Of a DNA stretch of 30,000 nt, positions 10,912-20,176 are shown in pieces. The notes beneath the pieces are model-generated. The model searched no databases. It worked only from the letters and a program-made list of their open reading frames with translations, and had not been told where the DNA came from. The position numbers were made by a program, and so were the translations under genes. Source of the DNA: Chrysomallon squamiferum (Eukaryota; Mollusca; Gastropoda; Neomphalida; Peltospiridae); the NCBI GenBank assembly GCA_012295275.1, contig CM022669.1, positions 4,631,777 through 4,661,776 on the forward strand, written 5' to 3'. The stretch's first letter is position 1; every line of letters begins with the position of its first letter.

Positions 10912-11174
10912 CCATCCATTCATCCATCCATCCATTCATCCATCCAGTCCTCTGTACTATGACTTCTTAGCTTGTTAGTCATCTGCCAGCCTGAGTTGTT
11001 CTATAGATTTCTTCATATCACAGAAATATTATATAACTTATGATGTGACATGTTTCTATCAAAGGTACTCAAAGTCACTGAAAACAATTTCCACCAGACT
11101 CTTTGTTGCTAAAAGTAATTTTTACTCTGCTGTTATTCAGTTCTTGTGTCAGCATATAAAATACATGATTTTAG
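10912..11174 (+). repeat. Direct duplication, copy A
   Basis: It starts in a CCATTCATCCATCC run and continues through TGACATGTTTCTATCAAAGG, ACTCAAAGTCACTGAAAAC, AGACTCTTTGTTGCT and GTCAGCATATAAAATAC. The same words occur in the same order in copy B at 11888-12134. Copy A carries about 30 bp (around 10972-11003) absent from copy B. Confidence 0.9.
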
Positions 11175-11186
11175 GATGGAACTGCA

Positions 11187-11400
11187 GGTTAACAAATGGA
11201 ATAATTAATTTGGAACAATTGTACTGAGACATGGAGACCTCCAGTTCACTGGTTTACAAAGTGGAATGTGTTTTGGAACATACAAACATCTTGAACAGTG
11301 GGTTACTAAGTGGAACAATTAATTTGGAACATGTAGACAGCTAACACAGTGGGTTACTGAGTGGAACAGTTATACTGGAACATGCAGAAAACTGGAACAG
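11187..11400 (+). repeat. Tandem repeat of ~50-bp units (about four copies)
   Basis: Units begin at about 11187, 11250, 11299 and 11350. They share GGTTTAC/GGGTTACT, then AAGTGGAACA, then TTGGAACAT. Units 3 and 4 are closest (51 bp each); unit 1 is longer (~63 bp). It lies between the two copies of the 10912/11888 duplication. Confidence 0.8.
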
Positions 11401-11887
11401 TAGAAAAGTAAAATAACGTAGGATGGTGGAGCAGACAGACAAGTGGGATTTTCTGCTGCAGTGAACAGATTCTGCTTGAAATGGGTTAGACAGAAGATGA
11501 CTGTATGAATGGATTGCAAAGCATGAGAGTCGTTGAACAAGATAGAAACACAGGTTACCAACACAAACATCACAGATAAAGCTGGAACATAAAAACAAAA
11601 CAAAGTCAAAAAAAAAAAACAAAAACTACACAAGCAGGATAATCATTTAAGTGAGAAGATGATGTCTGACAGATGTCTGAAATGGTGAGAGACACACTCA
11701 GTACACACAACTCTGCTGATTAGCAGATCTGCCATGTTGTATCTGTCTGCCTGTCTCTGTAACAATGTAAAATAAATTAGTGTATTTAAACAACCACCCA
11801 CGCGCAAGCTTGTATACTGTGTTAATAAATTTCAGTAACTATAAATTTATCCATCCTTTTATGAACTGATACATCTATCCACTGCAA
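11401..11887. other. Non-coding stretch between duplicated blocks
   Basis: No gene is recognised. Minus-strand open frames of about 90 codons at 11341-11633 are F/S/L/C-rich, overlap the tandem repeat, and have no recognisable domain. Confidence 0.4.
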
Positions 11888-12134
11888 ATCTAACCATAAA
11901 CCTCCATTCATCCATTCATTCATCCATCCATCCATCCATTCCTCTGTACGATGACCTCTTAGCTTGAAAGATTTCTTCATATTACAGAAATACTATATAA
12001 CATATTATGTGACATGTTTCTATCAAAGGTACTCAAAGTCACTGAAAACCATTACCATCAGACTCTTTGTTGCTGAAAGTAATTTTTCCTCTACTGTTAT
12101 TCAGTTCTTGGGTCAGCATATAAAATACTTGATT
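11888..12134 (+). repeat. Direct duplication, copy B
   Basis: It parallels copy A (10912-11174) from the CATCC run through CCTCTGTAC, TGACATGTTTCTATCAAAGG and GTCAGCATATAAAATAC, with scattered substitutions and a ~30-bp deletion relative to copy A. The two copies are about 1 kb apart in the same orientation. Confidence 0.9.
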
Positions 12135-12559
12135 TAATCTAAAGAACAGCTATAACCAAAGTAAATATGTGAAATAAGAGAAATTATTTAAAGTTCAAGT
12201 CTAGAAGGTGATTTGAAATGTAATAACATTATTCTCAGAGTATCGGTGAAAATTGAGTCCTATAAAAAAACAAAATTAATTTATCTTGTTTTTTTTCTGG
12301 TTAATTAAACATCTAGATATATCACCATAGATAAAAATTAAGTAAAACAATAAAACCATTTTAATATTGCCCTTTGTGTACTTATTTTTCTCTGTTTCTT
12401 ACAACAGACACACACACACTTACAGACATAAAAAATCACAAAATAGTTGGCAAGGTGCAGTATTAGTGATGTGAACAAGACAACTGAAAAAAAAAATGTA
12501 TTTAACAAAACACTCAACTTTTAATCCACATATGATAAAAGACCATTCAAATATCAGAA
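12135..12559. other. AT-rich non-coding stretch
   Basis: No gene or clear repeat is seen, apart from a short CA run near 12410. Confidence 0.4.
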
Positions 12560-12712
12560 GAAAATAAAATAAAATAAATAAGTAAATAAGTAAGTAAATA
12601 AGTAAGTAAATAAATAAATAAATAAATAAATAAGTAAATAAGTAAGTAAGTAAGTAAATAAATATATATATAAATAAGTAATTAAAAAAGAAAATAAATA
12701 AAAAATGCTGTT
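12560..12712. repeat. (AAAT/AAGT)n tetranucleotide repeat
   Basis: AAATAAGT and AAATAAAT words alternate over about 150 bp. The minus-strand frame LTYLFTYL is repeat-derived. Confidence 0.95.
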
Positions 12713-12756
12713 ACCACTCTGCCATTGATCATTTTTAATAATCATTTCCACTACAG

Positions 12757-12822
12757 AGAACAGATCCTGCAGCCTTTCAGCTTGTGTGATCTAACCACTG
12801 ATGTACACAGCATGTGCCAACC
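12757..12822 (-). mobile_element. Decayed tRNA-like SINE head (minus strand)
   Basis: The plus strand reads AGATCCTGCAGCCTTTCAG and then GATCTAACCACTGATGTA. This is the typical look of a reversed tRNA-type SINE promoter: B-box complement first, then the CTAACCACTGA A-box complement. The spacer is shortened and both boxes are mutated. No element body is recognised. Confidence 0.4.
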
Positions 12823-13502
12823 TTCATGCATCTAAATACAACATAAAAATTAAAGAAACACAAATATTTATTAGCATTCATCTGTGAAGTTCTGAAGATC
12901 AGTGTAAAGTCTCACCTTTCTGACTGTAGTGAAAACAGCATGTGTCATTTCTGTGTGATAAAACTTTAGAGCGTCAGTTTATATCTTATACACACACATC
13001 TGAAAAGCATCTATTAATGTACAGAACTTGAAAAGAAGTAATATTTCAGCTAAATAAGTCAGACACAAGTATTTTTACTTAGACAACTACAGCTGTAAAT
13101 AGTTTACACAGCAAACTGCGTTCAAGTGTTGATAATATAAATAATTGGTTAGAATTTAACTATTTTACACAAAAAATTTGACATCTTAAAGCCAGATTAG
13201 TTGGAATTTTTTTTTTTTTTTTCCTTTTTAAACTTTTGTTTATGTTTTATTCTGGGGCAACACTGTTATGCAAACATCAAGTGTCACAAATCATGAAAAA
13301 TATGATTTTCTAAATCACAATTTATCACCCTGACAAAAACTGTGTTACAGTGCTGAATTGTATACTTAATGCATCATTTGTGTCACCTTTCCTTCACCCA
13401 TATAATTTCTTTTCCCAAGTGGCTATAACTTCATGTTTCCTTCTGGTTTATTTGTTTTCCAGTGGGTTTTTTTATATATAAATATGCATATGTATACCAG
13501 TT
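12823..13502. other. AT-rich non-coding stretch
   Basis: It contains a T17 run near 13206-13222. No gene is recognised. Confidence 0.4.
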
Positions 13503-13566
13503 GTGTAGCAATGGTTCAGGAACAAGCCTAATTATAATCAAGGTTCACTAAGGAGATCTGATCCAA
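13503..13566 (+). mobile_element. Possible decayed tRNA-like SINE head (plus strand)
   Basis: GTGTAGCAATGGTTCAGG resembles an A-box region. About 30 nt later GGTTCACTAAGGAGATCTGA resembles a TΨC arm followed by a diverged B-box-like GATCC. The order is right but divergence is high. It could also be chance. Confidence 0.3.
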
Positions 13567-13936
13567 GTGCAACAAATGAGCTAAATCCAAACACATTATA
13601 TCAACAACAGAAAAAAGGATTTACCATGTCTGTCTATTCACCAATGCACATTTATACCATAATTATATTATTACAGAATAGAAAATGCTTCTAATATTTT
13701 TGTTAAAAAATGCTAGCATTATTCACACACTTATTGAGAAGAAACCCACTTTAATTTTCCCCCAATTTGGAATATTTCCTGTTCTAAAAGTACTCTACAA
13801 TTTGCTTACTATTGTGCTTAAATTAGCATCTATGAGAAGGTCTTTACAAAACATTTGTTTGCTGCTAATCAATAAAAGTAGCCAAGTAGTGTCTTTCATT
13901 TTTAACATATATCAAAAATCAACATATTTTATATAT
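13567..13936. other. AT-rich non-coding stretch
   Basis: An 85-codon frame at 13685-13942 is L/I/K/F-rich with no motif and is not supported as a gene. Confidence 0.4.
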
Positions 13937-14216
13937 GACTAATCTTTAATGCAAAAATCTTCTTACGTGAAAAATACAAATTAAGAGTTTTTAAATGTAA
14001 ATAGATAAATCTTCTTCCATTTCAATTTCTACTAAACAAAACAGGACTAAAAACTATTTATAAATAACTGAATCTGATTTCAGTCAAGCATTAACTATCT
14101 GAATCTGAGTCAATATGAGTAACAAATTTTAGAAATATTTACGAAATAATATAAACAATAATAAAAATGTTACCAAAAATACATGAAAATAATAAAACAA
14201 CCAAAAAAAAAGGTCT
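13937..14216 (+). repeat. Dispersed repeat copy A (pair with 15978-16252)
   Basis: Shared landmarks in order with copy B are CTAATCT-TAAT, AAATCTTCTTCCATTTCA, TTACTAA or CTACTAA, GATTTCAGT-AAGCAT, GAAATAATA and AAAATACATGAA. The copies are in direct orientation about 2.04 kb apart and diverged by substitutions and A-run length changes. Family not recognised. Confidence 0.85.
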
Positions 14217-14859
14217 GTTGTCAAGATTCAGTGTAAATTGGTTTCAAACCCATATCATACATCAAGTTAATTTCTGAACTTTTGTGATTTATTAAAAATA
14301 ATATGGTCTGAAGTCAAAAGATCAATGTCCCAATTGTGTGCTAGATTTGTCCAAGTTTGATCTTTGAGTTCAGATTAGCATAACTTTTATACATGGTTTA
14401 TTTTATTTTATTTATTATTTTTTTCGATGTTTTTGTTTTTAGGGGCTTTTTTGTTGTTCTTTTTTTACCATTTGAACTGTTTCATAATGAAACATTTTAC
14501 AACTGTGCAACAAGAAACATCTGCTCGTTTCACCTGTCTTACAGTAAGAGACTAGAATAACTGTGTAATATACAGTGTATTTCTATACTGCCTTTTAACG
14601 AATCAAGTTAAAAAAACCTTGTCCTGCTTTCTTTTCTTTCTCTAAATAAAACAATTGACCACCACAATACATCTTACAGACAGTATACTTTCTTATCAAA
14701 CATGTTACAAATGTCATTCATACATATATCATTACTTCTTTTTCTTTTCGTCTATAAATAAACAAGTTTACAAATACCATGTTTCTCAAAAGATAATTCA
14801 TTGTTTGTAAACAACTAAAATAACAGTGAATTCCAAATAAAGAGAGTGTGTTATGAAGT
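14217..14859. other. AT-rich non-coding stretch
   Basis: No gene is recognised. T-rich around 14400-14470. Confidence 0.4.
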
Positions 14860-15190
14860 GGTTTGTGAGAAGTCATAACTGTAACACTGGTTTGTGTGAA
14901 GTCATAACTGTAACACTGGTTTGTGTGAAGTCATAACTGTAACACTGGTTTGTGTGAAGTCATATCTGTAACACAGGTTTGAGAAGTCATAACTGTAACA
15001 CTGGTTTGTGTGAAGTCATAACTGTAACACTGCTTTGTGTGAAGTCATAACTGTAACACAGGTTTGTGTGAAGTCATAACTGTAACAATGGTTTGTGTAA
15101 AGTCATAACTGTAACACAGATTTTTGTGAAGTCATAACTGTAACACTGGTTTGTGTGAAGTCATGACTGTAACACTGGTTTGTGTAAAAT
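14860..15190 (+). repeat. 29-bp minisatellite, 11 full units plus a partial
   Basis: Units start at 14860, 14889, 14918, 14947, 14976, 15003, 15032, 15061, 15090, 15119 and 15148, with a partial one at 15177. Each begins GGTTTGTGTGAAGTCATAAC and ends TGTAACACT or TGTAACACA. All are 29 bp except the fifth (27 bp, missing two bases of the TGTG). Unit-to-unit differences are mostly single substitutions, so homogenisation is recent. Confidence 0.98.
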
Positions 15191-15893
15191 CCAATTTACT
15201 GTTATTAAGTGTTTAAGGAGAGACATGAACTGGATTGTGAAAGCCCCATATATCAGTCACTTATGTAATACTGAATAATCTGATTAATTTAACATTTAAA
15301 ATACTTCATTAACAGACTCTAATAAATAATAACATTTTTCCCCTTTCCTTTTAGATAATAATCTTTTCTTTTAAGAAACACAATTTACTTTTTGAAATTT
15401 TATTTACTTATTTATGTGTGTATTTGTGTGTGTGTGTGTATATATATATGTGTGTGTGTGTGCACATGTTTTTCAAATAGCCAAACTCTCAAAAAACAAA
15501 CAAAATAACTTCTCAATATATGTTACAAAATTTAAAATAATAATAATAACAACCCAATTCTAATCAAACTTACTACTGCTACGATGACAAAGTCATCTGC
15601 TCTGAACAGAACTGCAGAAAAAAACAAACAAACAAGGAATAGAAAGTAAAATAAAGCTGCATGACGTAATGTTAGACAATTGTCTAGCATGACATTATAT
15701 TGATCTGAAAACAGCTTACACATTCATAACTCTCAGTCTAATCCGGTTGAGTTCATCTCCTCTTGAAAAGAAACCAAATTTACTTCACATTGTTATGAAA
15801 TTATGGATTTTCTAGTCAATAATACCATTATCTGAGTATTCCCAATCAATACACCTTACACAAATGCACACATGCACATGTAATGTAATTATA

Positions 15894-15927
<34 letters not shown>

Positions 15928-15977
15928 TCCCTTCCTTTTAATATATATCATAACTAAATGAGCTCTTTTTTTTCTTC
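15191..15977. other. Non-coding stretch with two short CA/TG arrays
   Basis: TG/TA array at about 15415-15463 and a (CA) run at about 15898-15925. A 63-codon minus-strand frame at 15532-15723 contains LFRADDFVIV, superficially like a reverse-transcriptase ADD motif, with no other support. Confidence 0.45.
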
Positions 15978-16252
15978 TTTCTAATCTATAATATAAAAAT
16001 ATACAAAAATTTCATTACTTGAATAAAACGAAAATAGAAAGTTATTTAAAAATAAATACAAAAATCTTCTTCCATTTCAGTTGTTACTAAAAAAAAAAAA
16101 CAAATTAACAGGAATAAAAATTGACATGAATAACAGAATGATTTCAGTTAAGCATAAAATTTCTCAGTCTGTGTGGAAAAAAGAAATTGTGAAATAATAC
16201 GAACAGTAACAAAAATACATGAATATAAATTTTGAAAAAAAAGAAAGAATGG
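15978..16252 (+). repeat. Dispersed repeat copy B (pair with 13937-14216)
   Basis: It shares AAATCTTCTTCCATTTCA, GATTTCAGT-AAGCAT and AAAAATACATGAA in order with copy A, same orientation. Confidence 0.85.
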
Positions 16253-16822
16253 TTACATTCACAGATTATTAAACTATATTATATATAAACAGACAGACAT
16301 GCACCAATGTGCAGACATATAGAGATAGATGTTGCTAAAAAAAAAAAAAAAAAAGGCACAGTAATCTCATCATTACAATGGTTTTGATTATTGCAGAAGC
16401 ATTTTATTACAATTATCCCTTGATATTTACAAAATAAAATTTAAATGGTGCATTTAAAAATGTTTGAAAATGGCAGACAAATCTCATTACACAGATAACA
16501 TTTAAAAAATACAGATATGAAGGTTGCCATTATTTTTAACACAGTTGGAAAAGGAAAACCAATTTTTTTTTTTTAAATTTGTTACAGGAACTAATGAGAA
16601 GTTCATACACTGTTTTTTTTTTTTTTTTTTTTAAATTAACTGGTGGTTTTGGGTTTGTTTCTTTGTTTATTTATTTTTAAATTATCAGGTGGTTTTTTTG
16701 TCTGGGTTTTTTTATCACAAAGAGAGCAGCTGATGTTTTTAAATTTTGGATTTACAATTTAAGTGATGTTCACTAACAAACAATATCAAAGTCTGTGAGG
16801 TGTGATTTCCTGATTGTCATCA
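16253..16822. other. AT-rich non-coding stretch with homopolymer tracts
   Basis: A18 near 16337-16354, T12 at about 16563-16574 and T20 at 16613-16632. A short tandem duplication (TTTTTAAATTAACTGGTGG and TTTTTAAATTATCAGGTGG) lies at about 16624-16693. No gene is seen. Confidence 0.5.
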
Positions 16823-17078
16823 AATGTGTGTGTGTATGTGTGTGTGTATGTGTGTGTGTGTATGTGTGTGTGTGTATGTGTGTGTGTATGTGAGTGTGTA
16901 TGTGAGTGCATGTATATGTGTCAGCTTCTGTGTCTGGGTGTATGTGAATGTGTTTGTGCATATGTATGTTTGTATATATGTATGAGTGTGTATGTGTGTA
17001 TGAGTATGTGTGTATCAGAGTGCATGTGTATCTGTATATGTGTCTGTGTATGTGTGTGTGTGTCTATGAATATGAATA
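16823..17078. repeat. Degenerate TG/TATG repeat
   Basis: TGTGTATGTGTG words dominate about 255 bp. Open frames on both strands are repeat peptides (VCVYVC, HTHTH). Confidence 0.95.
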
Positions 17079-17275
17079 ATGTGTATGAAGTTTAAATCTT
17101 GTAATAACAACATTTCATTTCTTTAATTTTTTTTTAATATTGCAACAATTATTTGTTCCTTTCTTAGCATTGATCAGTAACTGAAGTCATTTCATGAAAA
17201 AAAAAATGGTATTACACAGTCACTTTACGAAACAGCCAAAAATGTTTTAGTAAGCCATGTATTAAAAATAGAAAA

Positions 17276-17383
17276 TATCAATGAACATTTAATAATAATA
17301 ATAATAATAATAAAAAATATTTAAAAAAAATATTTAAAAAAAGTAACTTAAATATTTGTTCCATTAAACATATCAATGAACAT

Positions 17384-17418
<35 letters not shown>

Positions 17419-17472
17419 TATTTAAAAAAGAATATTTAAAAAAAGTAACTTAAATGTTTGTTCCATTAAACA
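17276..17472 (+). repeat. Tandem direct duplication of ~95-102 bp
   Basis: Copy 1 (17276-17370) and copy 2 (17371-17472) both run from TATCAATGAACATTTAATAA through an AAT array, two ATATTTAAAAAA words and AGTAACTTAAAT to TTTGTTCCATTAAACA. They differ mainly in the number of AAT triplets and A-run length, so the duplication is recent. Confidence 0.97.
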
Positions 17473-18074
17473 AATGTATTATCAGTCTGGTATCAAATGG
17501 CCGCAGGCTAAATACACATGTATTTATTACACAAAATACTTGGGGCATATGATAGCCTTGTCTGTTACACACATCTGCTACATCAAAATACAAACCATCC
17601 ATTTAGCAATGAAATGAAATTGTTAATTTTAGAATTAATAAAAGCAGAAGCAGACAGTTTACATCCTTTCAGCAGTGTCTGCAGATTAAAGCTCTCTTAC
17701 TTTATAGCTCAAATAAAATTATAATTAGGAGAACATGCGGAACAACAATGTGTATTTAACTGTGTTGAAAATAATCAGTCTCGACTCAGTGTTCATTTAA
17801 CAACACAAAACAGTCTGTCTGTATAAGTCTGTTAGTAATTTGATAAACTGGTATTGTTTATCACTTGTTTTACTTTAAAAAATCAAAAAATTCAAAGAAG
17901 CAGGTCTTTGCAGTGAGTAAAGGTATTTCTCTGTTAGAAATGGTCTCCTTTTTTTTTAAATTTCTTAATTTTTTAATATTACTTCTGTAAATATAGTGTT
18001 ATTTTAAAATTATTTTTTTTTTCTTCCTGCAAATATGTTCTTATCAACTATTTTATTGCAAGTCTAATATTATT
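17473..18074. other. AT-rich non-coding stretch
   Basis: A 68-codon plus frame at 17518-17724 (starting MYLLHKILGAYDSL) has a fairly balanced composition but no recognisable domain or clear splice signals, so I do not call it a gene. Confidence 0.4.
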
Positions 18075-18431
18075 GTGAACAATTTGTTATTTTTCAAATC
18101 TATTTTAGTGAGCAATTTGTTATTTTTCAAATGTATTTTAGTGAACAATTTGTTATTTTTCAAATATGTTGTTATGAACTATGCATTACTTTTGAAAAAT
18201 ATTTTAAAACATTTGAAAAAAAAAAAATAATGTTGTTATTATGAGTAATTTATTTTTCAAAATGTTAGTGAGAACTAACTGTTATTCTTAATTGTCTTTA
18301 AACAATTTGTTATTTTTCAAACTGGTTACAGTGAACCATTTATCACTATTCAAATACATTTTTGTGAACCATTTATCACTATTCAAATACATTTTTGTGA
18401 ACTATTTATTATTTTTCAAATACACTATTTT
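18075..18431 (+). repeat. 33-bp degenerate minisatellite in two blocks
   Basis: Block one (18075-18174) has units starting GTGAACAATTTGTTATTTTT at 18075, 18108 and 18141. After a diverged stretch, block two (about 18298-18431) has units at 18331 and 18364 that are identical (GTGAACCATTTATCACTATT...) and one at 18397. The 66-codon frame over block two repeats FKYIFVNHLSL and is repeat-derived. Confidence 0.92.
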
Positions 18432-18913
18432 GAAACATCTATTTTATATTATACTTTTGTCAAATAAATATCATCAACTCAGAAGTAATTAATTAAAATA
18501 ACCATTAACATTAAAATCCTAACAGATTCAAACATGTAATAATAATATACTGCAGGTATATCTGACACTAACACATTTCAGAGCAAAATACAATACTTTT
18601 TAGAACATATTGATATCAAGTCACTGCATAATACATTTTACATGTGACTTTACTAAAGTTAGCTGTTACTTTATTTTCCATTCCAACCACTGTCTCCTGT
18701 TTGGCTATCAGTTGTTGAGATTGTGATTTTGTACATGAAAGTGGATGCTAATGAAAAACAAAACAGGTTTTCTTCAAAGACCATGTGTCAAAATTAGTGT
18801 CAAACGACTGATGTACAAAGCTGATGAAGGAATAACTAATCACTCAGCAGTTTTGTTAAACTAATCCAACTGTCAGCATTAACCTGTACATTGTACCTGC
18901 TCATTAATTCCTA
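18432..18913. other. AT-rich non-coding stretch
   Basis: No gene or repeat is recognised. Confidence 0.4.
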
Positions 18914-19290
18914 CCTCACTCTTTTCAGTGAATGCAAGTTTTAATTATTAACTTATTCATTCAACCTGCATCTCATCCACCCTCACTCTTTAAATGAATT
19001 CAATTTCTAATATTAACCCACAAATTCACTCTGTTCATAATACCCTAAAGCTGTTTGTTCAACAAGCCCAAATTTTATTATTCATCCACTAATATCATCC
19101 ACACTCTATTTTTTAAATGAATCCAATTTCTGGAATTAACCCAGTAATTCTGTCTGTACTTATTTCCACATCCCCATTTTTTCAACGCCCAAATTTTATT
19201 ATGAACCCACTAATGATATCCATCCGTACTTTTTTAAAATGAATCCAGTTCTTAGTATTATTAACCCACAAATTCTGCCCACTTTTTACC
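18914..19290 (+). repeat. Degenerate ~123-bp tandem repeat
   Basis: TTTAAATGAATTCAATTTCT, TTTAAATGAATCCAATTTCT and TTAAAATGAATCCAGTTCTT occur at about 18989, 19112 and 19235. Each is followed by ATTAACCCA, and two by CCCAAATTTTATTAT and CCACTAAT. A more diverged partial unit precedes at about 18914. The array stops about 30 bp upstream of the candidate exon at 19321. Confidence 0.85.
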
Positions 19291-19320
19291 TACCATCACA
19301 CTCAGTCACAACCCCTGCAG

Positions 19321-19440
19321 CTCACTGTGACAGAGGTCACACCCATGCTTGCTTGCAAGAATGGACCACTGAATTTAAACCTAAGCCTGGAAATACTGAT
19401 AGCTATTTGTACCAGATGCTAACGACTGCTGAAGATCAAG
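19321..19440 (+). other. Candidate internal exon, 120 bp, phase 1-1, unknown extracellular-type protein
   Basis: The island is bounded by CACAACCCCTGCAG| with a C/T-rich lead-in, and by GATCAAG|GTAATAC, both acceptable splice sites, giving exactly 120 bp. The frame is open across it, begins at codon position 2 and ends after codon position 1, so the exon is symmetric phase 1-1, as is common for extracellular modules. It starts HCDRGHTHACLQEW and ends YLYQMLTTAEDQ: hydrophilic, with two cysteines and two tryptophan/aromatic anchors. Codon composition is GC-richer than the flanks. A loose likeness to cysteine-spaced DUF19-like secreted domains is possible but I do not assert it. The ATG-initiated reading from 19239 runs through the upstream repeat and is probably not the real start. 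Confidence 0.4.
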
Positions 19441-19553
19441 GTAATACTTCTAATGGTTTTCTACTGTAATTAAAAAGAAAAGATACTCTATCCTTTTAGC
19501 CTAATCCCATGACTTACAAACTACACTGTATGGGCAGTGAAGTGTCTACTGTT

Positions 19554-19570
19554 GGTGGGAGGGTGGAGGG
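19554..19570 (+). other. G-quadruplex-like motif
   Basis: GGTGGGAGGGTGGAGGG: three GGG and two GG tracts in 17 nt with 1-nt loops, isolated in AT-rich DNA. Confidence 0.5.
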
Positions 19571-19754
19571 TATCAAGACTACTTTCTTTTCACATGGTGT
19601 TTATCAGATTTCAAACATTATAAAAAGCTAGATTATTTATTCCTGTTGCTAATTAGATGCTATTAATGAAAACCCCAAATTGTCATGTTGATGCCAGATA
19701 AAGAAAAGGCAAGCCAGTCCAGATTTGGTTGTATCAGAAGTAGTAAGTCATATT

Positions 19755-19980
19755 AGGTCAGGTCAAATCAGCTGAGGTCAGGTCGGGTAAAGGTCAGGTA
19801 AGGTCATATTAGATAAAGTTTAGAAGGCGAATCAGTTTAAGTCATGTTAGATCAAGGTGAGCTCCTTGTGAGACTGGAGAAGGTCAAAATATATCAGGTT
19901 AAATTTGATCCATTTAGTTAACTAAGGTCAAGTGAGATCATGTCAGGTCATGTCACATTAGGTCAGAATGGGTCAGGTCA
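19755..19980 (+). repeat. AGGTCA-rich degenerate pentamer array
   Basis: Ten perfect AGGTCA hexamers on one strand start at 19755, 19760, 19775, 19791, 19801, 19881, 19925, 19945, 19960 and 19975. Spacings are mostly multiples of five, indicating a decayed (AGGTC)n microsatellite. AGGTCA is the nuclear-receptor half-site, and 19791/19801 form a DR4 arrangement (spacer GGTA). Regulatory use is only an inference. Confidence 0.8.
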
Positions 19981-20098
19981 GATCCAGGAGATAAAATGTG
20001 TAATTAAAATTAATATTAACAATCCTTAAAATATATGAGATACAATAATATATGATATAGAGACAATGTTATAATTTATTTATTTATTAATTTTTGTT
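19981..20098. other. AT-rich non-coding stretch
   Basis: Nothing is recognised. Confidence 0.3.
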
Positions 20099-20113
20099 GT
20101 TGTTATTATTATA

Positions 20114-20164
<51 letters not shown>

Positions 20165-20176
20165 ATTATTATTATT
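20099..20176. repeat. (TTA)n trinucleotide repeat
   Basis: TTATTATTA run of about 78 bp with single interruptions (TAG, TAA). Confidence 0.95.

Noticed and set aside
15532-15723. Minus-strand frame with LFRADDFVIV, reminiscent of an RT ADD motif
   Set aside because: Surrounding residues do not continue any RT motif and an Arg interrupts the usual FADD. Likely chance.
17518-17724. 68-codon ORF MYLLHKILGAYDSL...
   Set aside because: No motif, no clear Kozak or splice context, AT-rich composition similar to surroundings.
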